Shown here: piece after piece, positions 28,887-37,145 of the stretch
Layout: each line of letters opens with the position of its first letter
How positions within the stretch are numbered: position 1 is the first letter of the stretch
Assembly (NCBI RefSeq): GCF_029953285.1
Contig: NZ_JASAOI010000019.1
Location: 1-64,000, forward strand
Length of the DNA stretch: 64,000 bases
Origin: Yinghuangia seranimata
Lineage (GTDB): Bacteria > Actinomycetota > Actinomycetes > Streptomycetales > Streptomycetaceae
Direction: 5' to 3'
Made by a program: the position numbers and the translations under genes
The notes under the pieces: model-generated
Databases searched by the model: none
What the model was told of the DNA's origin: nothing
The model's input: the letters and a program-made list of their open reading frames with translations, nothing else

Positions 28887-31800
28887 ATGATTCCGGTGTC
28901 ATTCGCGCAACGCCGCATGTGGGTTCTCCACCAGCTGGAAGGCGGCTCGGAGAACTGGAACATGCCGGCGGCCTTCCGCCTGACCGGGCCGCTGGACCGC
29001 ACCGCCCTCGCCGAGGCGCTCCGCGACGTGGTCGACCGGCACGAGATCCTGCGCACCTTCTACGTGACGGACGACGACGGCGAGCTGTACCAGGAGATCC
29101 TTCCGACCGCGGAGGCCGCGCCGGAGGTGCCGGTCGTCGACGTGGCGCCCGAGGAGGTGGGCACCGCGATCGAGGAGGCGATCGCGTACCGGTTCGACCT
29201 GGCCGCCGAACTCCCGGTGCGGGTGAGTCTGTTCCGCTGCGCACCCGAGGAGCACGTCCTCGTCCTGGTCATCCACCACATCGCCTCGGACGGCAGCTCG
29301 GGCGCCCCGCTGGCACGGGACCTGGCCGCGGCGTACACCGCGCGCCGGGACGGCCGGGCCCCGCGGTGGGAGCCGCTTCCCGTGCAGTACAAGGACTACA
29401 CGATGTGGCAGCGCGAGGTGCTCGGCGACGCCTCGGACCCGCGCAGTCTCGCCGCGACGCAGACCGCGTACTGGCGCGGGGAACTGACCGGGGTGCCGCA
29501 GCCGCTGAACCTGCCGTTGGACCGCCCGCGGCCCGTGGAGTCGAGCCGGCGCGGCGCCGTGGTCGACCTCATGGTCGAGCCGGAGGTCGGGACCGGGCTG
29601 CGGAAGCTGGCCGACGAGCGCGGGGCGACCATGTCGATGGTCCTGCACGCCGCGCTGGCGGTGCTGCTGCGCAAGCTCGGCGGCGGGGACGACGTGACGA
29701 TCGGCAGCTCGATCGCCGGGCGCACCGACGAGGCGCTGGCCGATCTCATCGGGTTCTTCGTCAACACCCAGGTGCTGCGGGTGGACCTCTCCGGCGACCC
29801 GTCCTTCGGCGAGCTGCTCGCGCAGGTCCGGAACAAGGCGCTGGCGGCCTACGAGCACCAGGACGTCCCGTTCGACATGCTGGTCGAGGCGATCAACCCG
29901 GAGCGCTCGCCGGCGTACCAGCCGCTGTTCCAGGTGATGCTCGGCCTCCAGAACTACGAGCGGCCGCAGCTCGAACTCGCCGGGCTCACCCTGGAGGTCG
30001 AGCAGGCGCTCCCGACGACCGCCAAGGTCGACCTGTTCTTCAACGTGGTCGCGGACGACACGGGGGCCCTGCGGGGCAACATCCTGTACGCGACCGACCT
30101 GTTCGACCGGGAGACGGTCGAGGCCGTCGCGGCCAGGTTCGTGCGCGTCCTGGAGCAGGTGGTCGCCGACCCGGGCATGTGCGTCGGGGACGTCGACGTG
30201 CTGGGCGCGGCGGAGCGGCGGCGGCTCGTGGTGGAGGTGAACGACACCGCCGAGCCCACCCTGGAGGGCGGGCTGGTCGCGGCCGTGCACCGGCAGGCGG
30301 TGGCGACACCGGACGCGGTCGCCGTCATCGGCGAGGAAGAGACGCTCACCTACCGGGAGTTGGACGCGCGGTCGAGCAGGATGGCGCACTGGCTCGTGGA
30401 CCGCGGCGTGCGGGCGGAGTCGCTGGTCGCCGTGTGCCTGCCCCGCACGGCGAACCTCGTGGTGGCGCTGCTCGCGGTCCTCAAGTCCGGCGGCGCGTAC
30501 GTCCCGATCGACCCGGACCACCCGCGTTCCCGGATCGACTACATCCTGGAGCACGCGGATCCGGTGCTGGTGCTCGACGCCGACACGCTGGCCGGTGCGG
30601 ACTGGTCGGGGTACCCCGACGCGGCGCCGGAAGCGGCCGTCCGGCCGGACAACGCCCAGTACGTGATCTACACGTCGGGGTCGACGGGCCGGCCGAAGGG
30701 GGTGGCGATCCCGCGCCGCGCCGTGGCGAACTACCTTGCCACGACGCAGCGGAGGTTCCCGCTGTCGCCTGCCGACCGGATGCTGTTCAGCACGACGGTG
30801 GCGTTCGACATGGCGAACACCGAGCTGTACCTCCCGTTCACCGTCGGCGCGGCCATGGTGGTGGCCGGGAAGGACACCGTCACCGATCCGTCGGCAGTGC
30901 TGGCCCTGATGCGCCGTCACCGGGTCACCGTGGTGCAGGCCACGCCGGCGTTCTGGCAGATGCTGCTGATGCACGACCCGGACGCCGCGCAGGGGCTGCG
31001 GATCATCATCGGCGCGGAAGCCGTGCCGGTACGGCTGGCGGAGACGTTGGCGGCCCAGGCCGCCGAGGTGTTCAACATGTACGGCCCCACCGAGACGACG
31101 ACGTGGTGCACCGAGGCGCGCATCGAGCCGGGGGCGGGGGTGCCGATCGGACTGCCGGTCGGGAACACCCAGGTGTACGTGCTCGATTCGCGGCTGTGCC
31201 CGGTTCCGCGCGGGGTGCCGGGCGAGCTGTACATCGCCGGTGACGGGATGGCCCGCGGCTACCAGGGCCGGCCGGAGCTGACCGCGGAGCGGTTCGTGGC
31301 CTGCCCGTTCGGCCCCGCCGGCGCGCGGATGTACCGCACCGGGGACCTGGTGCGCTGGGACGCGAACGAGCTGCTGGACTACCTGGAGCGGACCGACTTC
31401 CAGGTGAAGATCCGGGGGTTCCGGATCGAGCTGGCCGAGATCGAGCACGTGCTGACCGGACATCCCGGTGTGGCCCAGGCGGCGGCCGTGGTGCGCGAGA
31501 ACCGGGACGGCGACAAGCGCATCGTGGGCTTCGTGGTGCCCGAGCCCGGTGTCGCGGCGACCGACGCGGGCGTTCCGGCGCTGCTCGCCGAACTGCCCGG
31601 ACACCTCCGCGAGCGGCTCCCCGACTACATGGTGCCCTCCGTGCTGGTCCCGCTCACGGAGGTCCCGCTGACCCCGAACGGGAAGCTCGACCGCGCCGCG
31701 CTGCCGTCCGAGGACACCGACGCCGCGGCCGGCCGGGAGCCGCGCAACGCCCACGAGGAGCGCATGTGCGCCCTCTTCGGCGAGTTGCTCGGCGTCGAGA

Positions 31801-32699
31801 AGGTCGGCATCGACGACGACTTCTTCGCGCTGGGCGGGCACTCGCTGCTGGCCACCAGGCTCAGCGTCCGTATCCGCGAGCGGTTCGGCGTCGAGATGCC
31901 CCTCCGGACCATCGTGAAGTACCCCACCGTGGCCGAGCTGGCGTCGTTGGCGCTCATCGGCGGCATCCCCGTGGACCACGCCGACCCGTTCGCCGTCGTG
32001 CTCCCGCTGAACAGCGACCCCGGCACGGGCGAGCCGCCCCTGTGGTTCTTCCACGGCGGCGGCGGGCTGGGCTGGGCGTTCTTCGGCTTCGCGCCGTACG
32101 TGCGGGACCGGGCCGCGTACGCCTTGCAGTCCCGCGGCTCCGACGGCGTGGACACGCTCGCCGCGTCCGTGGAGGAGATGGTCGAGGACTACATCACCGA
32201 AATGCTGAAGATCCAGCCGGAGGGGCCCTTCCACCTCGTCGGCTGGTCGTACGGCGGCACCCTCGTGCAGGCCGTCGCGGAAGCGCTCGACCGGCGCGGG
32301 CACGAGGTCGCCCTCACGGCCATCCTGGACTCCCAGCCCGGCGGGCACGGATTCACGGAGATACACGCCGGAAAGCGGTTGTCCGACTATCGGGCGGAAC
32401 TCGAAGAATACTTCGGCCAGTACATCGTCACCGACAACCAGCAGCCTTTCGTGGACGCCATGTCGAAGGTGCTGGCCAACAACACGGACCTCATGATGCG
32501 TTTCGAATCGCCGGTCTACCGCGGCGACGTGCTGTTCTTCAGCGCGACGCTCCAGGACGACTCGTACGCGCGCCTGTGGCGGCCGTACGTGCTCGGTTCC
32601 ATCGAGGTGCACGACGTACGCGCGACACACCACGAAATGAACATGCCCGCGCCCGTGGCCGAAATCATGGACGTCATCGTCCGCAGGCTGGCGGAATGA
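28887..32699 (+). CDS. Terminal NRPS module: C-A-T-TE
   Basis: The protein has 1270 residues. Domains: C 1-440 (HHIASDG about 130), A 455-950 (A3 TSGSTGRPKG about 595), T (Ser986), thioesterase 1010-1270 with nucleophile Ser1121 in GWSYGG. The TE would release the peptide, most likely by macrolactonisation onto the beta-hydroxyl of the first residue. The A code reads D-M-T-Q-I-G-M-T-W by hand. The Q and W resemble the D-x-x-Q-x-G-x-x-W pattern of many glycine domains, so a small residue is a weak guess. It starts 6 bp after the preceding gene behind an AGAGGAGTAGAAG site. It completes five templated residues (six counting the C-A*-T module). Confidence 0.92.
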   Translation: MIPVSFAQRRMWVLHQLEGGSENWNMPAAFRLTGPLDRTALAEALRDVVDRHEILRTFYVTDDDGELYQEILPTAEAAPEVPVVDVAPEEVGTAIEEAIAYRFDLAAELPVRVSLFRCAPEEHVLVLVIHHIASDGSSGAPLARDLAAAYTARRDGRAPRWEPLPVQYKDYTMWQREVLGDASDPRSLAATQTAYWRGELTGVPQPLNLPLDRPRPVESSRRGAVVDLMVEPEVGTGLRKLADERGATMSMVLHAALAVLLRKLGGGDDVTIGSSIAGRTDEALADLIGFFVNTQVLRVDLSGDPSFGELLAQVRNKALAAYEHQDVPFDMLVEAINPERSPAYQPLFQVMLGLQNYERPQLELAGLTLEVEQALPTTAKVDLFFNVVADDTGALRGNILYATDLFDRETVEAVAARFVRVLEQVVADPGMCVGDVDVLGAAERRRLVVEVNDTAEPTLEGGLVAAVHRQAVATPDAVAVIGEEETLTYRELDARSSRMAHWLVDRGVRAESLVAVCLPRTANLVVALLAVLKSGGAYVPIDPDHPRSRIDYILEHADPVLVLDADTLAGADWSGYPDAAPEAAVRPDNAQYVIYTSGSTGRPKGVAIPRRAVANYLATTQRRFPLSPADRMLFSTTVAFDMANTELYLPFTVGAAMVVAGKDTVTDPSAVLALMRRHRVTVVQATPAFWQMLLMHDPDAAQGLRIIIGAEAVPVRLAETLAAQAAEVFNMYGPTETTTWCTEARIEPGAGVPIGLPVGNTQVYVLDSRLCPVPRGVPGELYIAGDGMARGYQGRPELTAERFVACPFGPAGARMYRTGDLVRWDANELLDYLERTDFQVKIRGFRIELAEIEHVLTGHPGVAQAAAVVRENRDGDKRIVGFVVPEPGVAATDAGVPALLAELPGHLRERLPDYMVPSVLVPLTEVPLTPNGKLDRAALPSEDTDAAAGREPRNAHEERMCALFGELLGVEKVGIDDDFFALGGHSLLATRLSVRIRERFGVEMPLRTIVKYPTVAELASLALIGGIPVDHADPFAVVLPLNSDPGTGEPPLWFFHGGGGLGWAFFGFAPYVRDRAAYALQSRGSDGVDTLAASVEEMVEDYITEMLKIQPEGPFHLVGWSYGGTLVQAVAEALDRRGHEVALTAILDSQPGGHGFTEIHAGKRLSDYRAELEEYFGQYIVTDNQQPFVDAMSKVLANNTDLMMRFESPVYRGDVLFFSATLQDDSYARLWRPYVLGSIEVHDVRATHHEMNMPAPVAEIMDVIVRRLAE

Positions 32700-32776
32700 C
32701 CGGGCGTCGCCGCCCGGAACCCGGGCAACGGACCGTCGAGACGGGATTGGGGTTGGTCGGGGTGGAGGAACCCCGC

Positions 32777-33496
32777 ATGTCCGCGGAACACGGCGACCGG
32801 GCCACGCTGCTGTGCGTGCCGTTCGCCGGAGCGGGACCGTCGTTCTTCCACCCGTGGCGGGCGCTGTCCGCCGGCCGGTGGACCGTGGTCTCGGTCGAAC
32901 TGCCCGGCAGGGAGCGGCGGATCCTGGAGACGCCGTACCGCAACGTCGTCGAGGCGGCCAAGAACGAGGCCGACGGAATCGCCGCCGACCTCGGGGCGGG
33001 AGCGCGGACGGTGCTGTTCGGGCACAGCCTCGGCGCGGTGCTCGCGTACGAGCTGGCGCACCTGCTGATGGCGCGCGACGTCCGCGTCGAGCGGCTGGTC
33101 GTCAGCGGTTCGCCGGGGCCGTGGACCCAGCGCGAGCGGCGCGCGACCGGGCTCCCGGACGACGAGTTCCTCGCCCGCGTCGAGGAGTTCGCGGGATTCC
33201 GGCACGAGGCCCTCGACCACCCGGAGATGCGCGAGCTGATCCTCCCCGTGCTGCAGGCCGACTGCGAGATGCACGAGAACTACGTCCCGAGCACCGACGA
33301 ACCGCTGTCGGTGCCGATCTGCTCGCTGCGCGGCGCCTCCGACGGCCTGGTCACCGCGGACGAGGCCCGGCAGTGGAAGGACGCGACCACGGGCGGGTTC
33401 CGCTATGCGGAGTTCCCGGGCGACCACATGTACCTGGTCGACCTGGGCCGCGAGGTGCTGGACGTGATAGCGGCGCAGGGGGACGGGGACGCATGA
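32777..33496 (+). CDS. Type II (editing) thioesterase
   Basis: This 239-residue alpha/beta hydrolase belongs to the external thioesterases of NRPS/PKS systems, which clear misprimed carrier proteins. It has CVPFAGAGPSFFHPW near the N-terminus, nucleophile Ser84 in FGHSLGAVLAYE and catalytic His in FPGDHMYL. ATG 32777 is preceded by GGAGGAA. The stop overlaps the dehydratase start (ATGA). It is one of three free-standing thioesterases in the window and one of the two with a normal Ser nucleophile. Confidence 0.9.
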   Translation: MSAEHGDRATLLCVPFAGAGPSFFHPWRALSAGRWTVVSVELPGRERRILETPYRNVVEAAKNEADGIAADLGAGARTVLFGHSLGAVLAYELAHLLMARDVRVERLVVSGSPGPWTQRERRATGLPDDEFLARVEEFAGFRHEALDHPEMRELILPVLQADCEMHENYVPSTDEPLSVPICSLRGASDGLVTADEARQWKDATTGGFRYAEFPGDHMYLVDLGREVLDVIAAQGDGDA

Positions 33497-34506
33497 CGCC
33501 GACCGGCCCGAACGCCGTGGCCGTCGCCGACCAGCCGCCGCTCCTGAGCTGTGCCGGGGTGCACGACGCCCGGCACCGCATCGCCGGCCGCGTCGTGCAG
33601 ACGCCCGTGATACGCAGCGACGACCTGGAGCGGATGGCCGGCGCCCGGCTGTGGCTGAAGGCGGAGAACCTCCAGCGCGGCGGCTCCTTCAAGATCCGCG
33701 GCGCGCTCCTCGCCGTCGACCGGCTGGTGGCGGCCGGCAGCCGCGGCGTGGTCGCGCAGTCCACCGGCAACCACGCCCTGGCCGTGGCGCTCGCCGCCGC
33801 CCAGCACCGGCTCCCCGCCGTGCTGGTGCTGCCCACCGACGCCGCCCCGACCAAGGTGCGGCGGATCCGGGAGACCGGCGCCGAGGTGCTCCAGGCCGGA
33901 ACCACGTTGGCCGAGCGCGTCGCGGTGGTCGAGGAGGTGGGGGAGACCTGCGGCTACGACGCGGTCGACCCCTACCAGAACCCGGACGTGGTGGCCGGCC
34001 AGGGAACCGCCACCGCGGAGCTGCTGCACCAGGTGGACGCGGCCGACGGCCGACTGGACGCGGTGGTGCTGCCCGTCGGCGGCGGCAGCGCGGTGGCCGG
34101 CGCCGTCCTCGCCACCGCGGGCCAGGGCGTCGACGTCTACGCCGCGGAGCCCGGCGCCGTCCCGGCCCTCACCGCGGCGCTGCGCGCCGGAGGGCCGGTC
34201 ACCGTGGACGCGAAGCCGACGATCGCCGACGGGTTGCGCCCCGACCGCATCGGCCGACTGCCCTACGACCTGGTCCACGACGCGGTCGCCGAGGTCTTCA
34301 CGATCGACGAGGACGCCATCGCCGAGGCGCTGCGCCTGGCGCTCGTCCACGCCCGGCTGCTCGTCGAACCGGCCGCGGCCACCGCGCTCGCCGGCGCCCT
34401 GCGGCTCGCCGCCGCCGGCCGGGCCCGGGACATCGGCGTCCTCGTCTCCGGCGGCAACGTCGAGACGGGCCTCGTGGCGTCCGTGCTGGGCCGGCAGACC
34501 TCCTGA
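33493..34506 (+). CDS. Threonine/serine dehydratase-like PLP enzyme
   Basis: This 337-residue fold-type II PLP enzyme is of the threonine ammonia-lyase/serine racemase group. The PLP lysine is Lys67 in GGSFKIRGA. STGNHALAVALAA and the glycine loop PVGGGSAVAGAV are typical. It lacks the C-terminal regulatory domain of biosynthetic IlvA, like catabolic enzymes. Likely reactions are threonine to 2-oxobutyrate plus ammonia, dehydration of serine, or racemisation. In this context 2-oxobutyrate could feed the E1 alpha/beta acyl-generating proteins or isoleucine-type precursors; this is inference. It is translationally coupled to the upstream thioesterase. Confidence 0.85.
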   Translation: MTPTGPNAVAVADQPPLLSCAGVHDARHRIAGRVVQTPVIRSDDLERMAGARLWLKAENLQRGGSFKIRGALLAVDRLVAAGSRGVVAQSTGNHALAVALAAAQHRLPAVLVLPTDAAPTKVRRIRETGAEVLQAGTTLAERVAVVEEVGETCGYDAVDPYQNPDVVAGQGTATAELLHQVDAADGRLDAVVLPVGGGSAVAGAVLATAGQGVDVYAAEPGAVPALTAALRAGGPVTVDAKPTIADGLRPDRIGRLPYDLVHDAVAEVFTIDEDAIAEALRLALVHARLLVEPAAATALAGALRLAAAGRARDIGVLVSGGNVETGLVASVLGRQTS

Positions 34507-34572
34507 ACCCCGCGCCGCAGGCCGACGACGGAGACACACGGAGAAATACGTAGACACACAGAAGGGCTGGGC
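34507..34572. promoter_or_regulatory. Short intergenic region with repeated AGACACAC
   Basis: The 66-bp gap holds two copies of AGACACAC (34532-34539 and 34552-34559) spaced 20 bp, and the A-rich GAGAAATACG between them. It is the first break of any size after a long co-directional run, so a secondary promoter is possible. No hairpin is obvious. Confidence 0.3.
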
Positions 34573-35346
34573 ATGACAGGACCGGCGACCTCCGAGGGCC
34601 AGTGGATCCACCGCTTCCATCCCTCGGACGAGAGCGAGTTCCGCATCGTCTGCTTCCCGCACGCGGGGGGTTCGGCGAGCTACTACTACGGGCTGTCGGA
34701 AACCCTCGCACCGGAACTGGACGTGCTCGCCGTCCAGTACCCGGGGCGGCAGGACCGCCGCGCCGAGGGCTGTGTCGAGGACTTCACCGAGCTCGCCGAC
34801 CGCAGCTACGCGGCACTGCGCCGCGCCGAGGACGGCCGGCCCTGCGTCTTCTTCGGCCACAGCATGGGCTCGATCCTCGCCTTCGAGGTGGCCCGCCGCT
34901 ACCAGGACGACACCGGCGCCCCGCCCGCCTGGCTGTTCGCGTCCGGGTACCCCGCACCGTCCCGGCTGCGCGGCGGCACGGTCCACCGCCGCGACGACGC
35001 CGGCGTCGTCGACGAACTGCGCGCCGTCGGGGGCACCGACCCCGTCTATCTGGAGAACAAGCACCTGGCGGCGGCCATCCTCTTCGCCGTCCGGGGCGAC
35101 TACACGGCCATCGAGAACCACCCCAGGACCACCGGTGTCCGGCTCGACTGCCCGATCACCATGATGGTCGGCGACGACGACCCGCACACCACGGTCGCCG
35201 AGGCCGAGGCCTGGGGGGAGCACACCGCCGGCGCGTTCGCGCTGCACGTGTTCCGGGGCGGCCACTTCTACCTCGACACGCACCACCGGGAGGTCACCGG
35301 CATCATCTCCGGGACCGTACGCGAAGTGTCGGTGTCAGGGGTGTGA
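34573..35346 (+). CDS. Type II thioesterase
   Basis: This 257-residue external thioesterase has CFPHAGGSASYYYGL near the N-terminus, YPGRQDRR, nucleophile Ser97 in FGHSMGSILAFEVARR and the catalytic His in GGHFYLDTH. The family clears wrong or stalled acyl groups from carrier proteins. AGAAGG lies upstream of ATG 34573. Its last codons overlap a set of GTGWCAG repeats that may control the following exporter genes. Its sequence differs clearly from the thioesterase at 32777, so one may serve the PKS and the other the NRPS; this cannot be decided here. Confidence 0.9.
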   Translation: MTGPATSEGQWIHRFHPSDESEFRIVCFPHAGGSASYYYGLSETLAPELDVLAVQYPGRQDRRAEGCVEDFTELADRSYAALRRAEDGRPCVFFGHSMGSILAFEVARRYQDDTGAPPAWLFASGYPAPSRLRGGTVHRRDDAGVVDELRAVGGTDPVYLENKHLAAAILFAVRGDYTAIENHPRTTGVRLDCPITMMVGDDDPHTTVAEAEAWGEHTAGAFALHVFRGGHFYLDTHHREVTGIISGTVREVSVSGV

Positions 35347-35360
35347 CAGACCCGTGTCAG
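35332..35360 (+). promoter_or_regulatory. SARP-like heptamer direct repeats upstream of exporter genes
   Basis: Three heptamers lie exactly 11 bp apart: GTGTCAG (35332-35338), GTGACAG (35343-35349) and GTGTCAG (35354-35360). Direct heptamers with 11-bp spacing are the classical recognition pattern of SARP-family activators. A SARP-type regulator is encoded 2-5 kb downstream. The first pair can also be read as an inverted repeat TGTCA-N6-TGACA. The element straddles the thioesterase stop, 22 bp before the ATPase start. Confidence 0.5.
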
Positions 35361-35382
35361 GGCCGCCGTCGACGGTGAGCGC

Positions 35383-36381
35383 ATGAAGAGTTCGGCGATC
35401 GCGGTCACAGGACTGCGCAAGGCATACGGCGACAAGGTCGTGCTCGACGGCATCGACTTCGAGGTCGAGGCGGGGTCCGTCTACTCCATGCTCGGCCCGA
35501 ACGGGGCCGGCAAGACCACGACGGTGAACATCCTGACCACGCTGCTCAAGGCCGACGCGGGGACGGCGTCGGTCGGCGGGCACGACGTGGCGGCCGCGAC
35601 CAAGGCGGTGCGCTCCGTCATCGGTGTCACCGGCCAGTTCGCCGCCGTGGACGAACTCCTGTCGGGCCGGGAGAACCTCCAGCTGATGGCGGACCTCAAG
35701 CGGGTGCGCGACCGCGAGGTGGTCACCGGACTGCTGGAGCGCTTCGACCTGGGGGAGTCGGCGGACAAGCTCGTGTCCGCCTACTCCGGCGGCATGCGCC
35801 GGAAACTCGACCTGGCCATGACCCTGGTCGGCCGACCGCGGATCATCTTCCTGGACGAGCCGACGACCGGCCTCGACCCGCGCAGCCGGCGCACGATGTG
35901 GGCCATCGTCCGCGACCTGGTGGCCGAGGGCACGACCGTCTTCCTCACCACCCAGTACCTCGACGAGGCCGACCAACTCGCCGACCGGGTCGCGGTGCTC
36001 GACCACGGCCGCCTCGTCGCCGAGGGCACGCCGGAGGAGCTCAAGCGCCTGATCCCCGGCACCCACGTCCGGCTCCGGTTCGCCGAGCACTCCGCCCTGG
36101 AGACGGCGGCGCGCGTCCTGCCAGGCGCCGCGCGGGACGACCAGGAACTGACCCTGCGGGTGCCCGGCGACGGCACGTCGCGGTCCCTGCGCGCGCTCCT
36201 CGACCGGCTCGACGAGCACATGCTCGACGCCCAGGAGTTCTCCGTGCACACGCCCGACCTCGACGACGTCTTCCTCGCCCTCACCGGGCGCCCGACCGCC
36301 GACGGCACGGCCGGCACCGACACGACGGACAGCACCCGCAGCACGGGCACCGCGACGAGCACGGAGGCGATCGCACGATGA
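35383..36381 (+). CDS. ABC exporter ATPase (DrrA type)
   Basis: This 332-residue ATPase belongs to the daunorubicin-resistance subfamily. It has Walker A GPNGAGKTTT, signature YSGGMRRKLDLAM, Walker B IIFLDEPTTGLDP and the subfamily's TTQYLDEADQLADRVAVLDHGR. The C-terminal extension ends in a low-complexity Thr/Gly/Ser tail. The stop overlaps the permease start (ATGA). With the permease it probably exports the cluster's product and gives self-resistance. Possible SARP-type repeats lie immediately upstream. Confidence 0.93.
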   Translation: MKSSAIAVTGLRKAYGDKVVLDGIDFEVEAGSVYSMLGPNGAGKTTTVNILTTLLKADAGTASVGGHDVAAATKAVRSVIGVTGQFAAVDELLSGRENLQLMADLKRVRDREVVTGLLERFDLGESADKLVSAYSGGMRRKLDLAMTLVGRPRIIFLDEPTTGLDPRSRRTMWAIVRDLVAEGTTVFLTTQYLDEADQLADRVAVLDHGRLVAEGTPEELKRLIPGTHVRLRFAEHSALETAARVLPGAARDDQELTLRVPGDGTSRSLRALLDRLDEHMLDAQEFSVHTPDLDDVFLALTGRPTADGTAGTDTTDSTRSTGTATSTEAIAR

Positions 36382-37145
36382 GCAGCATCTCCACACCGCT
36401 GGCCGACTCGGCGATCATGCTGCGCCGCAACCTGAAGCACAGCATGCGAAACCCGGTCACCGTGTTCAACTCGGTGCTGTTCCCCATCGTCATCATGGTC
36501 ATGTTCGTGGCGGTGTTCGGCGGCGCCTTCGCCACCGGCGAGAGCAAGTACATCGACTACGCCACACCGGGCCTGCTCGTGATGGCCATCAGTTACGGCC
36601 TCGGCGCCACCGCGACGGCCGTCAACGACGACATGACCAAGGGCATCATCAACCGCTTCAAGACCATGGACGTCTCCCGCGGCGCGGTGCTGACCGGGCA
36701 CGTCGTCGTCACCACGGTCCGCTGCATGGTCGCCTGCGCGGCCATCGTCGCGGTCGCGTTCGCGATGGGCTTCGACCCGGACGCGAGCGCCCTGGACTGG
36801 CTCGGCGCGATCGGCCTCCTGCTGCTGCTCAGCTTCGCGGCCGGATGGCTCACCGTCGCCCTGGGGCTGGCCGCGAAGAGCGTCGAGTCCGCCGGACTGG
36901 CCACCGTTCCGCTGATCATGCTGCCGTTCCTGAGCAGCGCGTTCGTCCCCGCCGACACGATGAAGGCCGGCGTGCGGCAGTTCGCCGAGTACCAGCCGTT
37001 CACGCCGATCATCGAGACGCTCCGCGGGCTGCTCACCGGCACGCACGCGTCGAACGGCGACGTGGCCGCGGCCTTCGCGTGGTGCGCCGCCTTCGCGGTC
37101 GTCGGCTACCTGTGGGCGGTGTCCACGTTCAAGAAGCGAGCGTGA
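36378..37145 (+). CDS. ABC exporter permease (ABC-2 / DrrB type)
   Basis: This 255-residue integral membrane protein has about six hydrophobic segments, including FNSVLFPIVIMVMFVAVFG, a stretch near GLLVMAISYGLGATA, and LLLLLSFAAGWLTVALGL. The ABC-2 signature region FLSSAFVPADTMKAGVRQFAEYQPFTP is present. It is translationally coupled to the ATPase. Its last 17 bp overlap tail-to-tail with the end of the convergent regulator gene (37129-37145). Confidence 0.92.
   Translation: MSSISTPLADSAIMLRRNLKHSMRNPVTVFNSVLFPIVIMVMFVAVFGGAFATGESKYIDYATPGLLVMAISYGLGATATAVNDDMTKGIINRFKTMDVSRGAVLTGHVVVTTVRCMVACAAIVAVAFAMGFDPDASALDWLGAIGLLLLLSFAAGWLTVALGLAAKSVESAGLATVPLIMLPFLSSAFVPADTMKAGVRQFAEYQPFTPIIETLRGLLTGTHASNGDVAAAFAWCAAFAVVGYLWAVSTFKKRA

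Noticed and set aside
21862-29244. Long minus-strand open frame antisense to the second NRPS
   Set aside because: Same antisense-shadow effect; the plus strand has complete C, A, nMT, T and E motifs.
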